This document shows, one piece after another, positions 17,664 to 24,471 of a stretch of DNA of 40,576 nt. The DNA is from DATHWB01 sp040905965. GTDB taxonomy: Bacteria > Actinomycetota > Acidimicrobiia > Spongiisociales > ZC4RG35. A model generated the notes under the pieces. It was not told the DNA's origin, did not search any database, and saw only the letters and a program-made list of their open reading frames with translations. Positions within the stretch are counted from its first letter, which is position 1. Each line of letters starts with the position of its first letter. The position numbers were made by a program, and so were the translations under genes. Where the stretch lies: the NCBI GenBank assembly GCA_040905965.1, contig JBBDQP010000038.1, positions 1-40,576 of the forward strand, written 5' to 3'.

Positions 17664-18541
17664 GAATGCTCCTGGAGATGGACGAGGGCGGATTCGATGG
17701 CCGCCATGGTGGCGTCGGTGGCGTCGAGGACCGGCAGACGTGGCGGTCCGACTGGCTCCCACCAACGGTTCATTGCAGAGCGTACCGGTCCAGGGTTCGA
17801 TTCGAGGAAGCAGGCCCACGAGAGCGGCAGTAGCAGGTGGTGAAGTTCGCGCCCGCGCACGAAGTCACCTGCGAGGGCGGCATCGACCATCTCCCGCACC
17901 TGGCGACCGGCCAGATGAGTGATCACCGACACCACCCCGACCGCTCCCACCGCCATCATGGGCAAGGTGTAGGAGTCCTGACCCGAGTACACCGCGAGAT
18001 CGGGAATCGCCCGACACACCTCCGAGGTGTGGTCGACATCCATCACCGCGTCCTTCACCCCGAGGATTCGGTCGTGTTCCGCCAGGCGCGCCAACGTCGG
18101 GATTTCGATCAGACGGCCCGTCCGACCGGGGATGTTGTACAACAGGACTGGGAGCGGCGCGGCGTCGGCGATGGCGGTGAAATGGGCGACCAGGCCGCGT
18201 TGCTCCGGCTTGGAGTAATAAGGCGTCACGGCCAACACGCCGTCAACCCCGGCCTCGGCCGCCCGCTTCGAGAGCTCCACGGACTCCGCCGTGTCATACG
18301 TTCCGGTTCCTGCCACGACCGTGGCCTTCTCGCCCACCGCGTTCTTCACAGTGGCGAAGAGCGCCACCTTCTCGTCGGCGGTGAGCGTCGGAGACTCGCC
18401 CGTGGTCCCGCAGACGACCAAGCCGTCTGACCCGTTGTCGACCAAGTAGCGGGCCAGCCGGTGAGCTGCCTCGTGGTCCAGCTCCCCGCTCTGCGTGAAC
18501 GGGGTGATCATTGCGGTGAGAACTCGGCCGAACGGATGCAT
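17660..18541 (-). CDS. dapA: 4-hydroxy-tetrahydrodipicolinate synthase
   Basis: 293 residues, the usual length. Active-site elements are GTTGESPTL (substrate-binding Thr), YNIPGRTG (catalytic Tyr) and the Schiff-base lysine in ILGVKDA. It condenses pyruvate with aspartate semialdehyde in the lysine/diaminopimelate pathway. The ATG at 18541 gives MHPFGRVLTAMITPF and has GAGGAG 4 nt upstream; the frame stays open further upstream, but that part runs antisense through the thioredoxin gene. It is first in the dapA-rnj-lipoprotein run. dapB lies 4.6 kb away, also on minus. Confidence 0.95.
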   Translation of the reverse strand: MHPFGRVLTAMITPFTQSGELDHEAAHRLARYLVDNGSDGLVVCGTTGESPTLTADEKVALFATVKNAVGEKATVVAGTGTYDTAESVELSKRAAEAGVDGVLAVTPYYSKPEQRGLVAHFTAIADAAPLPVLLYNIPGRTGRLIEIPTLARLAEHDRILGVKDAVMDVDHTSEVCRAIPDLAVYSGQDSYTLPMMAVGAVGVVSVITHLAGRQVREMVDAALAGDFVRGRELHHLLLPLSWACFLESNPGPVRSAMNRWWEPVGPPRLPVLDATDATMAAIESALVHLQEHS

Positions 18542-18619
18542 CGAACTCCTCGGTGTCAACGACGCCGCCGAGCATACCGCCGGGTGGGTTGGCTCCCGAG
18601 CCCGGTACATTTGCCCGAG

Positions 18620-19441
18620 ATGAACGTGATCGAAGTCGACGAATCCAGCTTCCACACCGCGGTCCTCGCCGAGAGCGAGCGCCGACCGGTCATCGTCGAC
18701 TTCTGGGCGGAGTGGTGCGGACCGTGCAAAGTGCTCGGACCGACCCTCGAGCGCCTCGCCGCCGAAGACGAAGGAACCTGGCTTCTCGCCAAGGTCGACG
18801 TCGACCGGAACCAAGGGCTCGCCCGTCAGTTCGGAGTGCAGGGCATCCCGACCGTCGTGGCCTTCCAGGACGGACGGCCGGTCAACCAGTTCACGGGCGC
18901 CCTCCCCGAGGCCCAGGTGCGAGCCTTCATCGACTCGATCGTGCCGACAGAGTTGGACATGGAGGCCGCATCGGCGGAAGCCGCACTCGATGCCGGGAAC
19001 CTCGAACTTGCCGAGGACTGCTTCCGCTCGGTTCTCGCCAAGGACCCTTCCCACGCCGTCGCCGGCATGGGACTTGCAGGAATGCTCCTGGATCGGGACG
19101 ACGCCCCGGAGGCGCTCGAAGTCCTCGCCCGACTCCCCCGATCCGAAGACGTGAAACATCTGGAGGCGGCCGCTCGGCTCCTGAGCGGTGGCGGCGATCT
19201 GGAGGCATTGGCGGTGGCGGCGGAGTCGGGGGCCGGCCCTGACCGGCTCGCCTATGCCAAGGCGCTCTCGGCCGGCGGGGACGCGGCCGAGGCGATGGAA
19301 ATCCTCGTCGAACTCGTCGCAGAGCGCGAAGACGAGGCGGAGGACGCCCGCACCGCACTCATCGACCTCTTCGAAGTCCTGGGGAACGAGGGGCCACTGG
19401 TGGCGACCTATCGGCGGAGACTCGCCTCCGCCTTGTTCTGA
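18620..19441 (+). CDS. Thioredoxin-TPR protein (CnoX/YbbN-like co-chaperone)
   Basis: 273 residues. An N-terminal thioredoxin domain (1-110) carries the active site WCGPC with C33 and C36 and the cis-proline segment GIPTVV. A C-terminal helical region (about 115-273) has the repeat look of TPRs (LAEDCFRSVLAKDPSHAVAGMGLAGMLLDRD). This is the architecture of CnoX/YbbN, which protects proteins from oxidative aggregation and passes them to chaperones. The intact CxxC suggests redox activity. Start ATG at 18620. It is divergent from dapA across 78 bp. Confidence 0.88.
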   Translation: MNVIEVDESSFHTAVLAESERRPVIVDFWAEWCGPCKVLGPTLERLAAEDEGTWLLAKVDVDRNQGLARQFGVQGIPTVVAFQDGRPVNQFTGALPEAQVRAFIDSIVPTELDMEAASAEAALDAGNLELAEDCFRSVLAKDPSHAVAGMGLAGMLLDRDDAPEALEVLARLPRSEDVKHLEAAARLLSGGGDLEALAVAAESGAGPDRLAYAKALSAGGDAAEAMEILVELVAEREDEAEDARTALIDLFEVLGNEGPLVATYRRRLASALF

Positions 19442-19487
19442 AACCGTCGGGCTTTCGGACAGCCGAGGGTGGGGTCAGAGGCTGGAA

Positions 19488-19910
19488 CTACTCTTCGAAG
19501 AGGGCATTCTCGCCGGCTCTCGCGGCGGCCATCGCTTTGAGATCCTCCGCGATCTCTGGATACTTCTCCATCAGGCCCTCGAAGGCGCGTGCGCTTATCA
19601 CGATGAGTTTCGACGCTGACGTCGTGACGACGGTGGCCGACCGTGTACCCCGATTGAGAAGAGCCATCTCACCCAGGACGGCGCCAGGACCCACCTCCCC
19701 GACCTTCTTCCCGCCTACGAGGACATCGGCCGAGCCCTCCACCATCACCTCGAGCTCGTGCGGGCGAGAGTCCTGTTCCATCAACACGGTGCCGGCGGGA
19801 ACCTCTATGTCATCGGTGAATGGGACCAACGCCTTCAACCTGCGGTTCCCAAGCTGCGCGAACGTCGGGCTCGACTTGAGTCTCGCGAGTTTCGGGTCGA
19901 TCTTCCTCAT
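19488..19910 (-). CDS. Cyclic nucleotide-binding domain protein
   Basis: 140 residues, essentially one CNB domain with a short C-terminal helix. Visible are FTDDIEVPAGTVLMEQDSRPHELEVMVEGSADVLV and the phosphate-binding cassette GAVLGEMALLNRGTRSATV, in which G-E and R-S are the usual cNMP phosphate contacts. There is no helix-turn-helix, so it is not a Crp-type DNA binder and more likely acts through a partner. The ATG at 19910 has GGAGGG 7 nt upstream; an alternative ATG at 19988 lies just after the cyclase stop. It is directly downstream of the cyclase gene and likely its effector. Confidence 0.8.
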   Translation of the reverse strand: MRKIDPKLARLKSSPTFAQLGNRRLKALVPFTDDIEVPAGTVLMEQDSRPHELEVMVEGSADVLVGGKKVGEVGPGAVLGEMALLNRGTRSATVVTTSASKLIVISARAFEGLMEKYPEIAEDLKAMAAARAGENALFEE

Positions 19911-19995
19911 GGACACGCCCTCCGGGGCCGAACTTCGTTTCGACGCCGATCCTACGACATCGGTGCGCCGCGTGAGGCTCGACACCATGGGCAAA

Positions 19996-20694
19996 TCACT
20001 CGGTGACTGCGTATAACTCCCAAGCACCGGGAACGCCTTTCAGTTCGTGGGTCCCCCGGTGCGTGAAGTCGATGCCCGAGCCGGTCACTGCGTCCTTGAC
20101 CGTCCCGGACACCAAAACTTCGTTCGGCGCCGCGAGCGCCCCGATGCGAGCCCCGATATGGACGGCGATTCCGCCGAGATCATCTCCCAGGGCCTCGCAT
20201 TCCCCCAGGTGGATTCCCGCCCTCACCTGGAGATCGAGGTCCGACACCTCACGGAGGGTCGCAACTGCACACGCAATAGTTTTGGCGGGGCTGTCAAAAG
20301 CGGACAGGAAGCCGTCCCCGGTCTGCTTGACCTCCCTACCGCCAAAGTGCTCGAGTTGGGTGCGGACGATGTCGTTATGGCGTTCCAGCCGCGAGCGCCA
20401 TTCGGCATCGCCAACCGTGGCCGCCTGTTTCGTCGACCCAACGATGTCAGTGAACATGACAACGGACAGAAAACGGTCGGGGGCAGGCAGCGTCTTGCCC
20501 ATCGTCTTGAGTGCTCGTCGATAGTCCTCCAAATACGTCGGAGATCTGGCCAGGTAATCGGGCTCGAGCCGTCTACGGAAAATAGAGGCGCTGAAGACGG
20601 TGGCCCACTCGGCGACCGTCATCACATAGTCACCAGCCGTTTGAGAGTAGAGAAGCCAACGCTCCAGGTGCTCTTCCGACCGGAAGAGGTTCAT
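19996..20694 (-). CDS. Class III adenylate/guanylate cyclase with MerB-like C-terminal segment at its start
   Basis: 232 residues if started at ATG 20694. Residues 1-45 (MNLFRSEEHLERW...) match the C-terminal end of MerB-like alkylmercury-lyase domains, not a cyclase. From about residue 75 a class III catalytic domain follows: VVMFTDIVGST with the first metal Asp, EVKQTGDGFLSAF with the substrate Lys and second metal Asp, and GIAVHIGARIGAL, where His replaces the usual transition-state Asn and the Arg is kept. The product is cAMP or cGMP; specificity is not clear. The frame is continuous with the MerB-like gene upstream except for one UGA at 20701-20703, so the true protein may be a 393-residue fusion made by recoding. 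Confidence 0.8.
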   Translation of the reverse strand: MNLFRSEEHLERWLLYSQTAGDYVMTVAEWATVFSASIFRRRLEPDYLARSPTYLEDYRRALKTMGKTLPAPDRFLSVVMFTDIVGSTKQAATVGDAEWRSRLERHNDIVRTQLEHFGGREVKQTGDGFLSAFDSPAKTIACAVATLREVSDLDLQVRAGIHLGECEALGDDLGGIAVHIGARIGALAAPNEVLVSGTVKDAVTGSGIDFTHRGTHELKGVPGAWELYAVTE

Positions 20695-20702
20695 ACGGCT
20701 TC
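20652..20702 (-). other. Candidate SECIS-like stem-loop at the in-frame UGA
   Basis: On the coding (minus) strand, the UGA at 20703-20701 is followed after 12 nt by a perfect 7-bp stem, CTCTTCC-GGTC-GGAAGAG (20688-20671). The loop GGUC is the apical loop of the E. coli fdhF SECIS. Nineteen nt separate the UGA from the loop, versus 18 in fdhF. A lower 6-bp stem GAAGCC/GGCUUC (20702-20697 with 20657-20652) encloses the whole and includes two bases of the UGA. No bulged U is obvious in the upper stem. The hairpin also encodes the conserved FRSEE motif, so part of the symmetry could be coincidental. Confidence 0.45.
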
Positions 20703-21177
20703 AGTTGAACGCCCCGGAACCAGCCCGTGATCTCGCAAAGGGTGACGGCATGTAACCGACTGCCGATTCCGGATCGATTTCCAAAATCTCGTCGTCACGG
20801 GTGCGTACCCGAATGGTGTCGCCGCAGTCGAGGCAACGCGTCTCCACCACCACTTCTTGGCCAGGGAACAGCCACCGTACGGCCAACGCCTCCATCCCGC
20901 ATTGGCCGTACCACCTTTGTATCCCGTCGACACTGATGAGGTAATGCGTCGGGATGTTGCTGAATGGAGCCCATGACTCGATGTGGTCGGTGTCATGCGA
21001 CATCCAGCAACCGGCAATGGGCGACGCATCCACTGCGGCGCGCTGCGCCTCGCGGGCCTCCTGTACGCCGATACCAAGAAGATCTGAGAGTTCGGTGTAG
21101 TGAGGAGCCCGGCCGGTGGCGACAAAGTGCTCCAGGATCGTGGTGAATGCTCGCTGCGCCATGCTCTCACCGATCAT
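20701..21177 (-). CDS. MerB-like (alkylmercury lyase family) domain protein, ending at an in-frame UGA
   Basis: 158 residues before UGA. The N-terminal part (8-70) looks like the helical/winged-helix part of MerB. Then come YLISVDGIQRWYGQCGMEAL, with C93 at the place of MerB Cys96 and E96 at the place of Asp99, and TRCLDCGDTI with C115 and C118. The domain stops at UGA codon 159. The next in-frame codons give SRMNLFRSEEHLERW, the expected end of the same domain, and aligning this to MerB puts the UGA at catalytic Cys159. GGAGGAAG lies upstream of the ATG at 21177. It may be a selenocysteine protein fused to the cyclase, a nonsense mutant, or the first of a coupled pair. MerB cleaves carbon-mercury bonds; activity here is unknown. 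Confidence 0.7.
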   Translation of the reverse strand: MIGESMAQRAFTTILEHFVATGRAPHYTELSDLLGIGVQEAREAQRAAVDASPIAGCWMSHDTDHIESWAPFSNIPTHYLISVDGIQRWYGQCGMEALAVRWLFPGQEVVVETRCLDCGDTIRVRTRDDEILEIDPESAVGYMPSPFARSRAGSGAFN

Positions 21178-21299
21178 GAAGTCTCTCTTCCTCCGATACA
21201 GGCGATCGCGTGCCCGGTTCGGCCCACGTTACTTCAGCCGCGTTCACTGAATCCGTGACGGCTCACTAACTTGCGCTCCCCCGTCCGGAAGGAACCTCA
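21178..21299. promoter_or_regulatory. Divergent region between MerB-like/cyclase genes and cyclophilin
   Basis: 122 bp serving two opposite genes. It holds the ribosome sites of both: GGAGGAAG on minus, and GGAAGG at 21289-21294 on plus, 5 nt before the GTG start at 21300. I see no convincing sigma-70 hexamers or operator repeats. Confidence 0.3.
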
Positions 21300-21809
21300 G
21301 TGACACAGCAGTGGAACGAAGCGCCGGCGTTCACCGTGGACACCGCCAAGACCTACACGGCAGTCCTCGACACGAACCATGGCGAGATCACCCTCGAACT
21401 GGATGCCGGACGCAGTCCGTTGACCGTCAACAACTTCGTCTTCCTCGCCCGCGAAGGGTTCTACGACGGGGTCATCTTCCACCGTTGTATCCCAGGGTTC
21501 GTCATCCAGGGCGGCGATCCCACCGGCACGGGCCGCGGAGGGCCCGGCTACAAGTTTCGCGATGAGATCGACGGACCCGGCTCCTACAGCCGGGGAACGG
21601 TTGCGATGGCCAACTCCGGTCCGAACACCAACGGCTCACAGTTCTTCATCTGCGTCGCCGACGTCGGTCTCCCCCACAGCTACACGATCTTCGGCCAGGT
21701 GACGTCCGGGCTCGATGCGGTGGATTCGATCCTCGCCGTACCCACCGACCGATCTGACCGCCCAGAGCAGGACTGTGTCATCAACTCCGTCACCATCAAC
21801 GAAGCCTGA
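21300..21809 (+). CDS. Peptidyl-prolyl cis-trans isomerase, cyclophilin type
   Basis: 169 residues, the size of a single cyclophilin domain. Active-site blocks are FHRCIPGFVIQGGDPTGTGRGGPGYKF (catalytic Arg in FHR, then QGGD), MANSGPNTNGSQFFI and the His of LPHSYTIFGQV. It catalyses proline isomerisation during protein folding. There is no signal peptide, so a cytoplasmic enzyme is likely. It starts at a GTG at 21300. Confidence 0.94.
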   Translation: MTQQWNEAPAFTVDTAKTYTAVLDTNHGEITLELDAGRSPLTVNNFVFLAREGFYDGVIFHRCIPGFVIQGGDPTGTGRGGPGYKFRDEIDGPGSYSRGTVAMANSGPNTNGSQFFICVADVGLPHSYTIFGQVTSGLDAVDSILAVPTDRSDRPEQDCVINSVTINEA

Positions 21810-22167
21810 CGACGAAGGGCTCGGATGCAGGGCGCTGGCGGTCTCCGCCGGCGTCCTCATCGCGTTCGGGGTGGTGGCCACTTCGATCGGGCTCCTCCTG
21901 GCCCTCAGCGACGGTGGACGCCTCACCCAGCAGTTCGGGTTCGCCCTCTACGGCGCCGGCGCCCCCGTATCGGGCATCTTCGCCGCCATCGCCGGTGAAC
22001 TCCCCCTCGCCCCATTCACCGACGTCATCGTCTGGCTGGTGCTGGCCGTCGGCGCAACTCGTGCCAGCGAACGCCTGGGGATACCGATCAGCCGGGTGCT
22101 CGGCGTCGTCATCAGCGCCGCACTCACCCTGGGCCTGGTCGTCTCGTTCCTGATCGAGAGGGCCTAG
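21775..22167 (+). CDS. Small membrane protein, four predicted helices
   Basis: About 130 residues. Hydrophobic segments are ALAVSAGVLIAFGVVATSIGLLLAL, FGFALYGAGAPVSGIFAAIAG, FTDVIVWLVLAVGA and VLGVVISAALTLGLVVSFLI. No family is recognised. The start is uncertain: a GTG at 21775 with AGCAGG upstream overlaps the cyclophilin stop by 35 nt, and an ATG at 21715 is a weaker alternative because it would bury 95 nt in the cyclophilin gene. Codon composition of the hydrophobic part supports a real gene. Confidence 0.6.
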   Translation: MSSTPSPSTKPDDEGLGCRALAVSAGVLIAFGVVATSIGLLLALSDGGRLTQQFGFALYGAGAPVSGIFAAIAGELPLAPFTDVIVWLVLAVGATRASERLGIPISRVLGVVISAALTLGLVVSFLIERA

Positions 22168-22179
22168 GGCTGCGCTCCC

Positions 22180-22431
22180 TCAGTGGTGGATCCTCACCGA
22201 CATCAGATCGGCCTGTTTGACCCACATGGGGCGGGGGCGTCGTTCGTCGGCGACGAGGTACAGGACGCCGGTGGGCACGTGGTCGGGATCGGTCTTGGCC
22301 TCCGGGTCGAGCCACCAGCCGAGCGTGATCACGCGTCCGGCGATCGGGCCGAGTCCGTCATCGGGATCCGCCGAGGTCGTGACCTCCATGCGCTGGGTGA
22401 CGGGTACGGCGAAATCGGCATGATGTTCCAC
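22180..22431 (-). CDS. Small hypothetical protein
   Basis: 83 residues from a GTG at 22431; an internal ATG at 22389 is an alternative. It is soluble and has the strand-rich stretch GRVITLGWWLDPEAKTDPDHVPTG, then LYLVADERRPRPMWVKQADL, a pattern like a small beta-barrel or SH3-like protein. No family is recognised. It lies 27 nt downstream of the dapB stop and may be the last gene of the M16-dapB run. Confidence 0.5.
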   Translation of the reverse strand: MEHHADFAVPVTQRMEVTTSADPDDGLGPIAGRVITLGWWLDPEAKTDPDHVPTGVLYLVADERRPRPMWVKQADLMSVRIHH

Positions 22432-22458
22432 CCGCCGACTGTACTGGCGAGCCGGCGC

Positions 22459-23142
22459 TTAGATCAGACGGTCGAGTCCGACTGTCACCCCGGGAAGGTC
22501 ACTGACGGCGCCAACGGCCAACAGCACACCCGGCATGAAGGAACGACGGTCGATCGTGTCGTGTCGAATCGTCAGGGTTTCTCCGTCCGATCCGAAGACG
22601 ACCTCCTGATGTGCCACCAACCCGGGGAGTCGCACCGAATGGATCGGGATTCCACCGCCCATCACATCCGCGGTCGCCAGTGCCGTACCCGACGGGGCAT
22701 CGACTTTCGAGGCGTGGTGCATCTCGACGATCTCTGCGGCATCGAAGTGCGCCACGGCTTGTGAGGCGAACCGCATCATGAGTACTGCGCCGATCGAGAA
22801 GTTGGGTACGACCAGACAGTTGGGTGGACCGCTCCCCCACAGCTCGCGCAATTGCCCGAGGCGGGCGGAGTCGAAGCCCGATGTGCCGACGACCGCATGC
22901 GACCCGTACGACTTCCATCGGGCGAGGTTGTCCATGACGACGTCCGGTCGAGTGACTTCCACCACCACGGTCGCCCCGGCGATCACATCAGGGTCGTCGG
23001 AGCAGGCCATGCCGGCAACTGTCTCGCCATCGTGGCCGGGGGCGAACAGCCCAACGAGGTTCAGGTCATTGGCCTCGCTGACGGCTTCCGCCACCAGTCG
23101 ACCCATCCGACCCGCCGCCCCGGAGACGCCGACATCGATCAC
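22459..23142 (-). CDS. dapB: 4-hydroxy-tetrahydrodipicolinate reductase
   Basis: 227 residues, a little short for DapB (usually 240-270). The N-terminal nucleotide-binding motif is GVSGAAGRMG at 5-14. The catalytic stretch EMHHASKVDAPSGTA has the His pair, the general-acid Lys and the PSGT substrate loop. It reduces the DapA product with NAD(P)H in lysine/diaminopimelate synthesis. Its GTG start overlaps the M16 peptidase stop as GTGA, indicating coupling. The missing residues appear to be in the loop between the Rossmann fold and the central domain, without loss of catalytic residues. Confidence 0.94.
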   Translation of the reverse strand: MIDVGVSGAAGRMGRLVAEAVSEANDLNLVGLFAPGHDGETVAGMACSDDPDVIAGATVVVEVTRPDVVMDNLARWKSYGSHAVVGTSGFDSARLGQLRELWGSGPPNCLVVPNFSIGAVLMMRFASQAVAHFDAAEIVEMHHASKVDAPSGTALATADVMGGGIPIHSVRLPGLVAHQEVVFGSDGETLTIRHDTIDRRSFMPGVLLAVGAVSDLPGVTVGLDRLI

Positions 23143-24398
23143 CGCAGGTACTGCTCCAGATCGGACGCCGCGAACGGACCGACCGCACCGATCACCTTCG
23201 GGCCGGTCAGGAGGGACTCAGCCACGTTCATGATCTCGTCGAGAGTCACGGCTTCGACTTTGGCGAGACGCTCGCCGACGGACAGGTGAGGTGCCCCGAT
23301 CAGTTCGTCCCTGCCGAGGCGAATCATGCGGCTGTTGGCATCTTCCATGGCCAGCGCCAGACCGCCGCGCATCGCTCCCCTGGCCCTGTCCAACTCATCT
23401 TCGGTGATCCCCTCGCGGACCATCCGATCGAGTTCTATGTGGATGAGATCGAGGACCGTTCCGACCTGGTCGGGCGTGGTCCCGGCGTAGACGCCCCACG
23501 CCCCCGTGTCGGCATATGACGCACGGAAGGAGTACACCGTGTAGACGAGGCCCCGTTCCTCTCGGATCGTCGTGAAGAGCCGGGACGACATCCCTCCGCC
23601 GAGGACATGGTTCATGACCTCCAATGCCCATCGCTGTTCGTCCCCACGCTCGAGACCTTCTCCGCCGATCACGACGTGCGCTTGCTCGGTGTCTCTGGTG
23701 ACGACGTGGGCCAAGGGCTTCATCTTCGGCACGGCGTACTCGTGGTCGACCCCGTCACCCGACCAGTCGCCGAACGCCGCACCCGCCAGTTCGACCACCT
23801 GGGCGTGATCCACCGATCCGGTGAGAGCGACGACGGTCGAACCAACCCCGTACCGGCGTTTCCAGTACCCGGCGATGTCGTCGCGAGTCATCCCTCGGAT
23901 GGACTCGCGGGTTCCGAGCACCGGGGCTTCGAGAGGATGGCCTGCGAAGACCGCCCGTGTGAATTCCTCGAAGGCGACGTCGGCCGGGTCGTCTTCGCTC
24001 ATGTTGATCTCTTCGATCACCACCTGGCGCTCGGCGTCGATCTCGTGGTTCCGAAACGCCGGACGCTGGAGCATCTCGGCGAGAATTCCGAGGCCCTCTT
24101 CGAGGTCCTCGTCGAGCAGCCTCGCCCAGAAGCAGGTGTGATCCTTCGACGTGAACGCGTTGGATTCCGCTCCCATGGCATCGAAGCGCTCCGAGATCTG
24201 ACGGGCCGACATCGTCTCGGAACCCTTGAAGAGGAGGTGTTCGAGGAAGTGGGATGCCCCTGCTTCGTTCGGGGTTTCGTCGCGAGTGCCGGTGTCGATC
24301 CAGCAGCCGACTGCCACCGACCGGAGGCTCGGCATCGGCTCGGTGATGACGCGTAAGCCGTTCGGCAGCGTCGAGAGGTCGTAATGCATCGGGGACAT
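23139..24398 (-). CDS. M16 family zinc peptidase (pitrilysin-like)
   Basis: 419 residues from the ATG at 24398 (MSPMHYDL); the ATG three codons on (24389) is equally possible. The inverted zinc motif is HFLEH at 50-54, with the third ligand in VIEEIN at 128-132. The second M16 domain has the R/Y pair in GGGMSSRLFTTIREERGLVYTVYSF. The protein is the single-chain, two-domain type (PqqL/processing-peptidase-like). In many Gram-positives and actinobacteria such a peptidase precedes dapB, as here. Physiological substrates are unknown. Confidence 0.92.
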   Translation of the reverse strand: MSPMHYDLSTLPNGLRVITEPMPSLRSVAVGCWIDTGTRDETPNEAGASHFLEHLLFKGSETMSARQISERFDAMGAESNAFTSKDHTCFWARLLDEDLEEGLGILAEMLQRPAFRNHEIDAERQVVIEEINMSEDDPADVAFEEFTRAVFAGHPLEAPVLGTRESIRGMTRDDIAGYWKRRYGVGSTVVALTGSVDHAQVVELAGAAFGDWSGDGVDHEYAVPKMKPLAHVVTRDTEQAHVVIGGEGLERGDEQRWALEVMNHVLGGGMSSRLFTTIREERGLVYTVYSFRASYADTGAWGVYAGTTPDQVGTVLDLIHIELDRMVREGITEDELDRARGAMRGGLALAMEDANSRMIRLGRDELIGAPHLSVGERLAKVEAVTLDEIMNVAESLLTGPKVIGAVGPFAASDLEQYLR

Positions 24399-24471
24399 GG
24401 TACGGATCCGAACGAATCGTGTGTCATTCCCCGAGAACCCACTTGCGGACATGTGAGACAATCGGCGCTTC

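Noticed and set aside
19996..21177. Simple pair of separate genes with overlapping start and stop
   Set aside because: Not fully excluded. As the sole explanation it is disfavoured because the conserved MerB C-terminal motif continues in the same frame directly after the UGA, so the first gene alone would lack its domain end.
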